From Stercorarius parasiticus (taxonomy: Eukaryota; Chordata; Aves; Charadriiformes; Stercorariidae), in the NCBI GenBank assembly GCA_013396915.1, contig VWZL01000008.1, positions 52,096-116,095 of the forward strand: DNA of 64,000 bases, given 5' to 3'. Position numbers and translations under genes: made by a program. Positions 14,301-28,000 of the stretch are shown piece after piece; the stretch's first letter is position 1, and each line of letters begins with the position of its first letter. Under the pieces are notes generated by a model. It had not been told where the DNA came from and made no database searches. It was given only the letters and a program-made list of their open reading frames with translations.

Positions 14301-14667
14301 CTCTGAAAAAAATAAACACAGTTTATGTGCAATACATAAGAAAGAAAAAGAAAAAATTCCAGTGCTTTTCTTCACACTATTTTTAACTGTCTGAGCATTT
14401 TATTTTTTGAGTTTTAATTACATTTTTTTTCCTTGTAGAGCTGGAAATAAATACCAATATTTAATATTTATGATATCAAGTGATCACCAAACACAGTCTG
14501 AATCTCACAGGTCCCTGAAGTTCTTGTGTCATGCTCTATAAGCAGTCTAAAATTAAATTCCACTGAAAGTATCTGACGTTATACACTATCCTGTTCTAGA
14601 TTTATTCCAGATTCTCATCATTTGGTAAACTTACAGTATACGCTGAAGCATTACCTGTGAAACAGTG

Positions 14668-15010
14668 TGTCGTGGTTTAGGCCAGGTCGGTCAATGACAG
14701 ACAACTAATGCTCTCTCCCACCTCTTGCTCCAAGGAGAGGAGGAGGAGAGGTAGAGAGATTTACAAGTGTTAAGAAGGACAAACATCCACCCACAGAGAG
14801 ATTAACGATAAACTGCATGTACATAGTATTTCTGAAGAAGATAGGATGAATTTAATTAAGAAAGTATTCAGCGATACAAATGCTGAAAAGAATTACACTC
14901 TACAGGGGTTGGTCAATAAAGAGAGGTTAGAGGCAGGGGTTTTTTTCCCTCCAGATGTGTTCTATAGGCTGCTAACACTGCAATGAATTTACAGCCCGCT
15001 AAAATTGACT
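14668..15010 (+). mobile_element. LTR-like fragment of an endogenous retrovirus (right edge uncertain)
   Basis: The segment opens with TGTCGTGGTTTAGGCCAGG, the start shared by several avian endogenous-retrovirus LTR families and by the better-defined solo LTR at 58,610. After it come a C/T-rich patch and a purine-rich GGAGAGGAGGAGGAGAGG patch, the layout seen early in such LTRs. I could not place the 3' end: no ACA-ended boundary with a copy of the preceding CAGTG target site is convincing, so 15,010 is only an estimate. No internal retroviral coding sequence is visible beside it. It may be a truncated solo LTR or a chance match to the start motif. Confidence 0.45.
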
Positions 15011-16049
15011 GAATGGCCATCTTTGAAAGTCTATTGACAGATGCAACTTCCTACTTCAAACATTAAGTCAAATATTGATACGTCTGGATTCAGAAAAAGA
15101 AATGTATTGCCAGGAAAGTGCCTCACAGTAGTAGAAATTGCATTATCTCGAATCTGGCAATTGGATTTTGTCTTTTTTTTTCCCCACTATCTAGGGCAAG
15201 GTGGGAGGCAGAGAGCAAACACATTAAGGGTGTTCTTGTAAAAGAGGAGAAAATGGTTAGTAAGGAAAAAATGTGTAAAGTATGAGAGATGTAATGAACA
15301 AGAGAAAGAATAGAAGCCAGAGAGAAAGAGAAAAGGACCTTATGTTCTTCCTGAGACTGACAATGACACGGAGGTGCTACAGAAGGCATGTGGGCATCAC
15401 AATGCACTGTAGAGGTATTTGTTGTTCTGCCAGATTAGAAATAGAAATAGCTCACTGTTCTCTGGGCCTGAGGGACTCTTACATAAGATTTCAGTCTAAA
15501 AGTTGTCTCCTGTAAGACTTAAGATAAAAGGGAGAAAGTGAGTAATACAGAAATGGTGTGTTGTGTCAGTTTTCTTCCATTCTCATATTTTTACTAATTT
15601 TATTAATGTTCAACTTAAAAAACCCATTTTAAAATACAAAACCTGAAACATGTTTTGTGCTGCTAACTGTTTGTTGCACTCGGGAGGTAAGGAGGGGATC
15701 AGAATGGGCTGTGACTGTGCCACCTGCGCCTGCCCAAAAATCCTCTCCATGTGGTGACAATGCCTTTAGCCAGCTGGCAAAGCTTAGGTCAGCTCCTGGA
15801 CTTCTTTCTCCTGTCCCAGAAGCAGGGCAGAAATCCTTTCAGAATAGGGAGCTTCTGCTGTTAGGACTGTAATTAGCAAGCTGAACCTCTGTGTCTAAAG
15901 TCATCTACTGAAATAATTCCTCAAAACCTTGCTATTTGCTTAGAAGGAAAACAGACATCGAAAAATAAAATCGCGATGAACTTCCTTCTCTCTCTTCCCC
16001 AGGTGATGTAAAAACAGTCCTCCCCACTAGTTGCGTCTTTTGAGTGTTT

Positions 16050-16340
16050 TTGGCATAATGATTGGTTAATTAGATATATGTTAATGTTTCATGTGTCATT
16101 TGAACACATTTTAGGTGCTTTTGTTTTCATGGTGTGTGCACACACATTGACAGGGGAGCAGGTGGATCACATCGGTCCCTGTCAGCTCAGTGGCTATGAA
16201 TATTTCACTCCTTGGATTTATTCGACTTATTAGATCTGATTCTGCATGCATATTTCAGGTCTGACATACTGCTCTCTTGTCAGATCTTAATTTTCTTGTT
16301 TGTTTACATATGTGAAAATAAACTCTATTCTTTGGCCATT
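16050..16340. other. Possible conserved non-coding element (tentative)
   Basis: This stretch is less repetitive than its surroundings. It contains AT-rich homeodomain-like and E-box-like words (TTAATTAG near 16,067, CAGGTG near 16,160) and an 8-bp inverted repeat, TGACAGGG at 16,148-16,155 with CCCTGTCA at 16,177-16,184. The call is a judgement about texture; no alignment was available. Confidence 0.15.
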
Positions 16341-17199
16341 TTTCGGCTTTCATTTCCATTCAGAATAGCCTTATTTTTTCCTTTATAAAAGTCCTTTATT
16401 CTTTTCTGTCATCCTTGTGGATATTTTTAGTAATCAAATGCCGTAGTTATAGACAAATCTTCAAATACGGTAAGACTGCATTTTTGGATGAAACCAAAGT
16501 ACAGCAGTTTGGGGAAAGCAATCTGTCTATCTTCTTATAGAAGAGCTGGGGGCACCACTTCTTTTTGAGTACTGGCCTGGAACCTCAGAAGAGAAAGCTG
16601 TTATTCACAGCACTGGTGATGAAACTGGAGGGTTATCCACCAGCCGCAGAAGGTTTACTTATAATGCCATCATTGCAATCCTTTTCTACAATACACTAAG
16701 TAATAAACTGCCCTTTTAGTTCTTTTGGGGTCAAAATCAGGAAGCATTTTTAATTTATGTTGTAGCTAAGTGACCTGGTCTCCGCCTCAAAAGCTCACTG
16801 AAGACATAGAACAGAAAATACTGTCAGATATTTCTACCCCTTATCTCAGATAAAGTTTTCTTTGTCCTTCAGGTAACTCTCCAACCTTGAAGCCGGAGCA
16901 GTTCTGAGATTTATTTAGAAGTTCAGAGCAGTCATGTAATCAAGATGCCTTGTTACCACCTCTGAAATGCAGCACTTAAGATCTGGGCTCCTGAGGGCAG
17001 CTATAGAGCTATTAGCTCATACTGTTCAGGGGGGGTCAATTTTTCCCTGCCTTAACTTGTACACTGCAATTTTCTGTTCTTGGTTTCTCAAGTTAGTTCT
17101 TGTTGGTGAGTAATTCAACAGCGAAGACACGTATTGTGCCTCAAACAGTTCTGCAACTCTGTTTAAATTGCAGTTAGGATATGCTTCTTCTAATTAAAT

Positions 17200-17450
17200 C
17201 TTTTAACCACTTAAATCAAATGATGGTTTAGGGATTTTAATTTTCCATATTCCATTCATTCATCAAAATGTGATTTATAAATATGCTTATAAATGTGCAA
17301 AATTTTTTTGTAGAGGCTGTGCTTTTTCAGACTTATTGGGGCACTGGGGCCCAATTTATTTATGCATTTTGAAACAGAGGACAGCCCATGTTTAAGACTT
17401 CGTTTAAAAAACTGTTCTGTAGGATTAAGCATTTTAAAGTTTTATTGGTG
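17200..17450. other. Possible conserved non-coding element (tentative)
   Basis: It combines repeated TTTATAAATATGC-like AT words with a GC-richer core (GGGGCACTGGGGCCC near 17,339-17,353), and has no simple-repeat or transposon signature. As with the 16-kb candidate, this rests only on appearance. Confidence 0.12.
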
Positions 17451-18784
17451 TCTAAGTTTTATATTAATTGTGTGGTGTGCCCCCAGGTATTTTCACAAAG
17501 GGCATTTTGGAAAGGTAAATTTAGCTGATGGATGAATTTCTCTGCAGAGGTTTATTAACATTTTTATCAATTTATCCCATTAAATACAGCAACATCCCTA
17601 GGTGGGGATGAACTACAATAGCAGCAGAGGCTTCACACAATGACAGCAAACCAATTCCAATAATTTTCTCAGTAGTGTGCTCATAGCACAAGTGAAACGC
17701 TGATCTTTACAAGTATGGCTAGGTAAGTAGAAAATATACAGATGAAAACCCAAATATGTATTTATGAATATTCATTTAAAGCAAACCTGCCTCATTGTGT
17801 GCTCAAACTTCAAGAACAGCCTAGGACGTGGAATTAGGAGGAATTAGCAATATTAACAGCAATACTTCCCCCAGTAAAGCAAACACACCAGAACTTTGTG
17901 TAAGTGTATGGGTAAGCTGACAAATGAGACATATATATCAGAAACTTGACACTGAAATCTCACTTTCTCTAAAAGAAGGAATAAGTCATACAACCTTCCC
18001 ACACTCCATGCCCACAAACGCTGGTGAAAGGGTTCCTATTGATTTCAGCAGGCAGTGCACTGGGTGCAACAACCTATCAAAAAAAGCTTTAATTCAAATT
18101 TTGGTTACTAAATGTTTACAGTATTGTGCTTATGAATAAGTTACATTTCTTCACAGGGATTATTCAGCAAACAGATTCAAATGCTCAATTAATTTGAGAA
18201 ACTGCAATTTATCCATTTTCAGGATTATCTCAAAAAATGCCAAAAAATCACTGAATAAATTATTCATTGCAAACTGTTTCCTCCTTTGACAATGTCTCCC
18301 TATCTCTCATGACACAAGGTATTTACTTTTACTGCATTACTGTTTTTCTTTCCTATAACAAAAAAATAATTGCTCTTAAGAGTTTAAGCAACATTATGAA
18401 TGCTACATTAAAGACTACACGTTAAACTTGTATAAAAACTTCTTGAAATTTATGTAGAAGAAAATATAATCAAATAAGGATAATGGAAAGAAATTAAGTA
18501 AAGAAAAAGATTTAAAGTACTCTGTAAAAGCAAGCTGATTGTAGTATTCAATGTTATTCCAAAAGAAATGATAGAAGTTTCTATGATCAGGTCATTCATA
18601 GGCAAAGAATGGGAAATATATATGAATATAGACTGTTGGGGGAAATAATGTTGCCCATGACATGGAACGGAGAAGTAAATTGGACACAGCTTACCTCCAC
18701 ATTGCCACCTGTAATTTGTGAATTTTTTCTATTTATCTAACTGTATACAGTAAGAAATCATTTAATTTTTGGTACTTAATAATA

Positions 18785-18842
18785 TCCTAACAGGGCTATA
18801 ACCGCTATACATCTCCTAACAGGCCTATATCTGCTTTGCATA
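18785..18842. repeat. Degenerate 29-bp tandem duplication
   Basis: Two adjacent copies start with TCCTAACAGG at 18,785 and 18,814. They keep similar following words (GCTATA/CCTATAT, CGCT/TGCT) but have diverged in the second half, so the duplication is older than the exact ones at 11.3 and 48.3 kb. Confidence 0.6.
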
Positions 18843-21800
18843 TTGTCATGCTTTCCAACAAACTCTGTGATGTTAGTCTTTCAGAAACAGTTTCGTGTCT
18901 GTTTGTTTGTTTGCATTAAACCATGATGGATAAAGCAGAAACAGGGATGGCCAGTGTTGAACACTATAAACTGAAGAAATGAGAAAGGATGCTGAATACT
19001 AAAGCATCTTCAGCATTCGCTTTTCTCTTTGAATACATGATTTCAGCCCTGCTGAGAAATATTAATGTGGCAAAGAGTGTGATTTTTCCTTGCTTTAGTG
19101 TTTTTCTAAGGCTGACAGAAAAGAGAAAAGACAGCTTATTTTTCTAATTGCAAGTTGGCCTTACCAGCAGTGGGTAAAGTTTCAGTTTCTAAACATAAAA
19201 AGATTTGGTCCATTTTTTTTTTTTTTCTTTCTTGAGAATAATACAAGTCATCAAAGTATGCATCTTTTCTTTTTTCCTTCAGAACAGAATAATTTCATCA
19301 CAGACTAAATCTTAGCCATAGATTCCAGGTACACTGGGTTATCAAATAAATTAGTGCTCATTTGTATCTATCTTTATTTTTCCAGGTTACAAAAGAAATA
19401 TTAGTTACTGAAAAATAATTGATAGGGTTTTTCATTATCAGTTCAGAACTATCACCAATAGAGAATAAACAATTCCAAGAGGCTGGTATTTAAAAGAGTA
19501 TTTCTCTTTAGATGACTCTTCAGGGATTAAAAGTCCATATTTTCATGAACTTTCATCAAAATACTTTCACATTTTGTGTCTTAACACTAATCCCACATTA
19601 TCTCACATAAAATCCCACTGAACAATCTATGAATTTAGAAGATTTTTAAATATTTAAAGTTAAAAAAATATTTTCTTTCTGGCTGTAGATAAAGTATCGT
19701 TTTTGTTAGGACTCCTTTTTACAGCTTAGGCATGCAGCAAATACTAATTCTCTTGGACACAATTGAAATAACAGAGTCGTGTTGCACTGCATTAGTTATT
19801 ACTTTCTATAAGGTCCTGGATTTCCAACTCAGTTCAAATACCTAGGTCTATTCACTTATATAGTACAATAAACATTCCCATTTTGGAATCAGCTGAACAT
19901 TGAATAAAAACTCACAAATAGAGAATGTTAATAAATTCTAACTATTTCTATTTAATTTAGATCCAGAGACCAAGATAATCACTGTAAACAGGTTCTGGAT
20001 AAATTCCTGTACATTTCTAACCTGGAAAACTCTTAATTAGCTGGTTGGACAGTAAATACAAGCCTTGATGTCTTTCTTAGCATCAAGGATGCTAACTATT
20101 CATGGGACAAATAACATTCTACATTCAATACTGTTATTAAGAGACCACTTTTTCATAAGCTGATATTATTTTTTTACATTAAGAAAGACTAATGCCAGGA
20201 TTACAACCAATACATTACCTCTGTGTGAGGAAAACCTTGCTCCTATAATAAGCCAAGCGATTTTTGAATATGGTCAATTAAACCAACATATTTTAACACA
20301 ATGTATTTTATCCATTCATTTTTTTCATTATACTTTGCATTTTTTTCCTCATTGCCACACGCTCATGTAAAGAAGATATAGATCAAATATTTTGCTTGTA
20401 ACTGCCCATGAAATTCTCTAATAATCAGGAAAGAAAATATAGTTCTTACAGCTGGTATTGGAGAAGAAATGATTCATAAGACAGTTTCTTTATTGAAATA
20501 TTTCCCACTATTGAATGTTTTGTACAAATCCTGTCAAGTATCTCCGACACAGCTAGTTCCTGCTTATTTTGTAACAAGTAAGGTCTCTTCACAGATGTGA
20601 ATCAAACATTAAAAACAAAATGATTGATATTGCAGGGTGCAATGTAAGGACAGCAAGTCCTGACAACATTTTGAGATTTGATTTTCAGGGAAACGTTTAA
20701 GCTCAGAGGACCACAGTGCAAATCCTTCAGCCATCTCTTCCCTCTTCAGCAAACTGACTTCCTAATGCGTGGACTTGAAGAAAAATCTATCTGTTCCAAG
20801 TGAGATAAAAACTCTGAGCAAAAGCATTTTAAAACTGGGGGGAGGGAAATTAACATTGTGTCTGTTAACATCATCATCAATCAAGAAAATTTACTGGAGG
20901 CTGTCACGGGACACAATTGATTTTGGCTTGCCTAAAAAAGATTGTTGCTCTTTTCTCTTTCCCTGTAAAGGCTTTCCTATGACTCTCACACTGACTACTT
21001 ACTTACAGCCATAAATTAAAATATAACTTTCAAGAAAAATGATTTTATCTCACTTGTATTCTACCTGGGTGACACAAGAATTTATTTCTAAATATTATTT
21101 TTTTCTCTTTCCAGATTACAGCTCTCAGAAAGGTTGCACTTCAGAGACACCATGAACTACTTCTCCTCATCTGAAGATGGATACTGAAATAGGTCGTATG
21201 AATCACCCAGAAGTTGTTATTCCTCTCCATCTGTGATAAATGGCATTTGATGCTAACTCAGATGGCATTAGAGAATCTAGAGATCCAAAGATATCCTTCC
21301 AGGTCCCTTCACTTTCTGTCCCACATCGGGGGGAGATAAGAATAAAAAGAATATTTATCGTAAACAGTTGATAACTATTAGAGCTAAAAAAATACCTGAC
21401 ATGCAGAAAATCTCAGTGTTTGGAAATGTTCACAGTTAGAAAATAACAAAGTACAGACATTTCAAAGAATGAATAATGTAGTAGGAGCTGGAAGTGGTAA
21501 GGAGGGATGGTTTTCTTGGACAAACCACACTTTCTACATTTGCTTGATCTGTTGATGCTAGCAGAATCTTGTATCTGCTTCAAGCACAGCAGTGCATCCA
21601 GAAAATACACCTCAGGAGAAAATGTGAAAGCTGAGGCAAAAATTCTCACAATGGTAGGTCAGCCAAATGAGGACACTGATGTTAACAAAAAATGAAACAT
21701 TTTAGTCTCATTCACCCCATAGAAAATTTCACCAAAACTAATATCTTCCTAGAGAACAGGACCTTGAGAATGTAGTATAAAAATACATATTTTTCCCTTT

Positions 21801-24504
21801 TGTTGCAGATGAGGGAAGAGTTTTTGCTTCAATTTGTGAGCTGTGATGTAGAATGAAGCACAAACACTGGCACAGGCCTGGTACTCCTTCTCTACCTCAG
21901 TGGAATTAAAGTAATTTGGTTCTTTAGATGGAAAGTACATGGGTAACTTGGAATCAAGACTACTATGTTTTTTCCTGTGTAGCCTCTAAGTATCGGTCTT
22001 AATCGTCAGTACTGTTCTGAGTTTGAAAATCCTTTCAAGATACAGTAGGCTGTAGTAATACAGGATTTAATTGTCAATTCAGTGACATAGTTAGATATTC
22101 ATAAAGGATATATTCTGTGGCTTTTCCACAGCAATCAAATGCTATTGTAAATATCGCGTGTCCTCTGTTGGTGGGTGTCCAAAAATGCTGCTGTTTGTCC
22201 CACAATACAAAGCATTGCTGCCATTGAGGGTATGCTTTCTACTGTGTATGACCCAGCTCAAAATTTGTGTTTTAAACCCTAGTCCTAGGATCACTTGTTC
22301 TCCTCAAATGTTTGCACCAAGCTATGGTGCAGAATCTACTCTCTCATGTAAGTTCAGAAGTGTGTCAGCGTGTTGTGGTCCGCTTGCCCTGGTTTGTGTT
22401 GGTGTATTTTGTGCAAAGAATGTTCTAGCCCCTAGATATGTTTTCAACACATTCAGTGAGCTGCCCTAACAGCTTATTGGTCCCCAAAAGAGGGAATCCT
22501 TTCCCATTTCCCTTTATTCTTAACCAAATGCTCCCTTATCTAACTAATTTATCTGTAGTACCTCTTGCCAACGATGAAAACAAGCAGGAATTTTACAGTA
22601 ACAAGCCAGAAAGCAAAAAGTAGATAACGGACGTTTTGCATCATGAGTTTTAGGGTCTAACAAGCACCACAAGAAAGGCAACAAAACCACCAACACAGGA
22701 GTAGGACTGGGAGAAAAGTGAGGAAAATGAGGCAAGGAAAAGATCAGGGCCAGAGGACAGGAACTAGTAAATCACATTAACTGTGCATCTCATGGACCAC
22801 TTAAAGACTAGTTTATTTCATGCAGGAGCATTCTTTGGTTATTCAAGGTTTCTTTTGATGAAAATTCTCCCTGCATCTCACCCTAGGAAAACTTACCTTT
22901 GTCCAATGCCTACATCTCAACTCACCTTCACTCTTTGCTACTTCAGGGAAAATCAAATGGCAAGCTAAACAAGTAGAAAACCTGAAGTTTTTCTTTAGTT
23001 TTAAATGTGCAGGTATCTGAAAATAAGCAGTGGGATGACTACCCTGGGTAGACAAACAATAGTGAATGTTAAGAATTCGCTGACAGCCAAGGACATAGCG
23101 ATTTAGTCAGTATCAGCAGGTTTTAATCTAGTTCCCTTTATGGCCACCTGCTCCCAAAATACCTTGGCCACTTGTTTCTGCCCTCACATCGCCAACTGGA
23201 CCCAGCACCATGTAGCAGTGCAAACAGACTGTCAGATAAGAGAAATCAATCCAGTCAAAAAGTTACCCAGAAAATTACTTTTAGCTGGATCCATTCCCTG
23301 ACACACTTTACCTTCTGGCTGCACAAGCACTCACATGAGTCACATTTGCACAGGGTGAAAAGAACCAGAACAGCTAAAACCTTTTGTTATATTTCCTCAA
23401 AAAGCCTGTTTAACTTTCTAGCTGTCTTGGCTTATGTGTGCAGAGCGAACCTCTTCTCTCTCTGCACAACATGTAGTTACTCCAGAGGGCTGCTCAGGAC
23501 TATAAAAGCCCCTAATCAATACTCTTAATACATGCTGTTGCAAACCCTGCCCAAGTGAGTGAGGGCCAAAAGTTGCAAAGAGGGAAAGATGTAGGCTGTA
23601 AGGTAACTTGCCATTCTGTAGTTATGGGAAGTAGCTTCAGTTTTCATGGTGCTGCTCATGAACAAACCGCATTGGAAATTACCTCAGCAAACAATTATAA
23701 CAATAAGTTGTTTTTTCAGATACTCGAGACCTCATATCAAAGCTCATTTTGAATTTCTTCAGTAGCTCTTTGGTATTTGGGTGGGAGAGGGGTTGTGTTA
23801 GAAATTGCATGCATTGAATGAAGAACAAAATAAAATCAAATAAGAGTTTATATCATTTGCAGTCTGAATTAGTCGGGAAAAAATAAATCCCTCCTGCATA
23901 ATCTCTTTGATCCATACAAACAGAACACAGAATTGGAATAAAAGACAGACAAATAATAATTTTCCAGTCATCTAGTGATAATATTTTATATTCATGTTGG
24001 AATCATTTTGAAAGTAAATTACGTTTTTTGTATTCGAGTCAGAATAAAAGCCTTAAAATATACAAATTTTAACAGCAGTAGAGTTTATTTGGTACGGTTG
24101 GTTTCTCCTTGTTTCCTGAACAAATAGATTTTCTCTTACTCAGAAATAAATTTCAACAAATATTCCATAAAATTGCAGCTCACAAAAGTACCATAAGTGC
24201 TTCCCTGAACAAAGTGAGAGTTGATATGCAACAGATTCATGACTGCAAACTGATCACTCAACTTGACCTTTTATTGCAAAATTGGATTGGACTTCTGCCA
24301 TGTTGTAGATGGTCGTCTTGTAAATATCCAGATGCCCCCATTAGTTTCTGTAGTTTTGCACCAGCTGGAAAACATTGGAAGTGGTTATAGCAGCATAAGC
24401 TCTTGTACCACAAAACTAAATCAACTCGATGATGGTATGATGGTTCTGCGAGTTCTTAGCAGAAGTTTTGATAAATACTTGTGAAACACATATCACACTT
24501 ATGC

Positions 24505-24526
24505 ATGTGTGTGCGTGTGTGTGTGT
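24505..24526. repeat. TG dinucleotide microsatellite
   Basis: About eleven TG units are interrupted once by TGCG near the middle. Confidence 0.9.
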
Positions 24527-25009
24527 AGCAAGCTTTTAGCTAAGAACTTTCATTTAGTCTTGTACAAAAAAGTCCAGAAGAAAATTTGAAATTGATCAAC
24601 ATGTTACAGTGTATCAAGAAAGCACAATTTTACTGCTGTTACTATAGACTCTTGCTGTAATTCCACTGGATTTAGAGCACCTAGTTATGTATTTTGTGAA
24701 GTCAGAAAACAGCATGCTTAAGGCAACTGAATTAGATCATTAAACCATGAACCTTTTCTTCATATTTTATCCATGAAATAGTCTGGTTTATAGTCTTCTT
24801 ATATTCAGGGGAAAAAAAGAGATGCTAACATAAAGCTATAAAGAAATCAGCACACCAGGACAGGGCGTGGGCTTATATATGTAGTGTATACTTAATAAAT
24901 GGAAAGGTGAGTTGTGGCATATGGTGTGAAGAATTCTCTGAAAATCATGGTGCTAGGCAGTGATCCTTAGAATGATGGTTCAATCTAATTAAGGCTATTG
25001 TTTGGGGTA

Positions 25010-25039
25010 CAATTACACTGATCTTCATCAGTGTAATTG
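25010..25039. repeat. Perfect 13-bp hairpin with CTTC loop
   Basis: CAATTACACTGAT (25010-25022) and ATCAGTGTAATTG (25027-25039) are exact reverse complements around the four-base loop CTTC. The stem is short for a microRNA precursor and does not extend into the flanks, so I do not call an RNA gene. Confidence 0.8.
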
Positions 25040-28000
25040 GGAATTTCAAAATTTAAAATGGATTATCTTTCTAATTACAGATTATTTTGACTCCTTTAAA
25101 TAATTATTTACTGATAGGAGACAAGTTGGTGAAACAATTTTCCCTGCTACTGTTAAGCATCCATCTATAAAGCAAAACAGAGCTGTATTTGCTAACTAAT
25201 TTCCAAATAATGAGGTCTTAATAGAGTTTAAAAAATATGAAAATAAATAAGTACAAAGTGCAGACAGTTCTCATGCTTTTGACCTTACTAAAACCGTGGA
25301 ATTTTAGATTGCTGAGTTCCTGGTACCTTCTTAAATGAAAAGAATTAATTCTCCTGTTAGAAGGATATCCCCAAACTCTTTCCTTGTAACAGAAGCTCCA
25401 AACATATTAATTTAGTTTCACCTGGGAAGGGGGGGAAAAAAAAAAAAAAGATTGCTCCTTTCTGGTGCAGCAGCATTGAAATCTGACCTTTGAAATTCCT
25501 TGCAGAATTCTGCCAGAGAGCTGCAAAAGAAACAAGAAATTGCCCTCAGCATGGTACTGCTCACGTTTCACAAACACTTCAGAAAACTGGATATAGTTTT
25601 CTCATGGGCGTACCTTCAGCTCATTACAGACAGCAAACTGTGAGGACTGCTCACAAAGCAAAATGAGTAAATTAATTATATGACAAGTGTTAATATCTTA
25701 TTTAAAATAAGTAATCCCCAAATATCAATTAAAAGTTTTCCTCGGTGTTGGAAACTGTTTATGTCTTAAAGGACAAAAAAAAGGCAGCAAAAACTTAATG
25801 TGAGAGTAAACTAGTGAATTTTTTTTCCGTTAAAACAGCTTGTAAGATTATAACTATTCAACAGTCTTCAAGCAGAGAGATTCCGTGCTGAAAAGCATAC
25901 CTTCATATGAATAAGAAGTTTCCATGGGAGCTTTTTATTCCCACGAGTAGACAATTCTGTCATTGTGACCAAAAAGAAAAAAAAAATAATTCCTAGTGGG
26001 ATATTTCAATATATTGCTTAATATAGAGAACTGTAACTCGATTTTAAATTCAGGAATAACACAGGGGGGAGAAGGGGGGCAGGGGGAATTAAAAACCATA
26101 TGATTTTCTTCAGCCTATTCAAAGAATCAGATCAACCTTAGTGCAATCTTAGTGAATACTGAAATGTTAAGATAGCACCAAAATGGAAACTTTCCTATGT
26201 CTTTAATTTTCACATAAATATTGTGCCCATCAACAAAATCTGAGGTCTCTTGCACTGGCTATTTCACCTTAATAGACACATTAATATACAATTTGCGACA
26301 AACTAAAAAATTCTATGACCTGTTCAGTACTACTCCTCCATCTGCAAGAGCTATCAGAGCCAACTCTGACATTCCCATCAGCATGTGCAAAATGAAATGT
26401 TGCTGCCCTAGGAAGGGAGAGTGGGACTGAATTGTTCCTGCTACCAGAAATGAAGTAGGTGGATGAGTGAATAGAGATGTCGGAGAGAAACCTACATTAT
26501 CTTGCTTTTCACTTGTGTTGATGCTCTTATGGGCCACTTCCTCCCTCAACTTGCAGTCACCATTTCTACACTGCAACCCCTCCCACAGAAGCATCAGCAA
26601 ACTTGGCTTTTTAGGATGCGGATGGCAGGTCTGTTGTTAAAGATAAAAGACTGTTGAGATCTGTAAGAATCTAGCAAAATATAGATAGCCATGCAAGACA
26701 GGAAAGAAATGGACACGTGCCAAAATTTTCAATAAAAAAAAGACCTGGATATTCTTTGCAATAAGTTGACCCAAAATCAAATTTATATTTTTGTAAATAT
26801 GTTTTAATACTAATCAAAAAAATCATGTGATGAGATAAATATCATGAAGTTCTTTGTTACAGTGCTTGTTAAAAACAAATGAAGAAACTTCACAGAGGTT
26901 AAGAATCTGGCTCTGAACGCAGTGGCAACCATTTTTCTAAATTATTTATATTTTCTTTGGCATAGTAAATATGAGCATTAGAGCTTCAGCTCCCCAAAAA
27001 AATATTTCTTCAGCAATCTGGAAATATGGGTTTTTTTTGGTTGGACAGGTGTCTATTTTTAAGTATTGTGGCATATGAGGGTTTTATATTTTTAATATTC
27101 ATTTTGCTTTTCACTTAAATTGTAGTGTACTGCAATTTACTCATTTTATTTTGGTATGAGGACTAAGCATTGCTCTACAAAAATCAGACTGCAGATCCAT
27201 TTAGTACAGTATCACCCCTCTGAAAACAACTAGTGCTTATCTTTCCCAAATGTTATATCTGATTGATACAATTATATATATTCTGTGAAGAGGTATTTAC
27301 TGTTGAATTCCTTAACTTTTAATTTCATAGGATCATTTTGTATGTTGAGCTTGGATGACAAATCCTTGATAAAATATCTGTTATTTTTTACATTTTTAAT
27401 ACTCTATTCTAATTTTTACATAAAAAAACATGCTTGTCATATTTATGCCTTTGTCCTTTTTAAATTAAGTAATCCAAATAATTTTTAAAAACTCTTTTCT
27501 TATAAAAATCTTTGATAACATATATTTTTTATGCTGTCTTTCTTATTGCCTGTCCCCAAACTTGTCTAATTTTTCAGTATCCTTTCCAAAGCAAGGCAGC
27601 TCATATTGCAAGCAGGATTCCAAATGAGTCTGCATCGTTGATTTACATACAGACTTTTATAGAGTATTTATTCACATCAGAAAACAAACACAAAATTAGT
27701 GTAAACACAATTAAAATAAATTCATTTTCCAAATCGATCTCATAGATTTTTTGCAGCATTAGCACAGCTCTCTGGCTAAGAGCTTCCACTTCTGTTGTCA
27801 TTCTATAATTATATGAAAAGGCATTAGCTCTCAGTACAGGAAAAGTGAAGCAGCAATCTCCCTCTTATTGAACAACACTGTACGTCAAGTGCTGTGTAAA
27901 ACTCAGCTGGTGCACTGATATAAATCTTAAACATACAGTTTAAAACCAACATTGGTTAGAATGCATAGACATTGTCTCTAGTGAAATGTAAAGTGCACAA

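Larger units (their letters stand above)
1..14667. other. AT-rich intergenic or intronic DNA without a recognisable gene
   Basis: No reading frame here exceeds about 103 residues and none resembles a protein family I know. No CR1 or LTR signature is visible. The stretch holds A/T homopolymer runs, purine-rich patches (for example 361-410 and 2310-2340), and the small hairpins and duplications listed separately. It could be intergenic or lie within a large intron; the sequence alone cannot decide. Confidence 0.75.

Noticed and set aside
15296..15345. Purine-rich stretch considered as part of an LTR polypurine tract
   Set aside because: No LTR boundary follows it and no retroviral internal sequence precedes it.
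26064..26086. Three runs of 5-6 G close together
   Set aside because: Only three runs, so the canonical four-run G-quadruplex pattern is not met. Noted as G-rich only.
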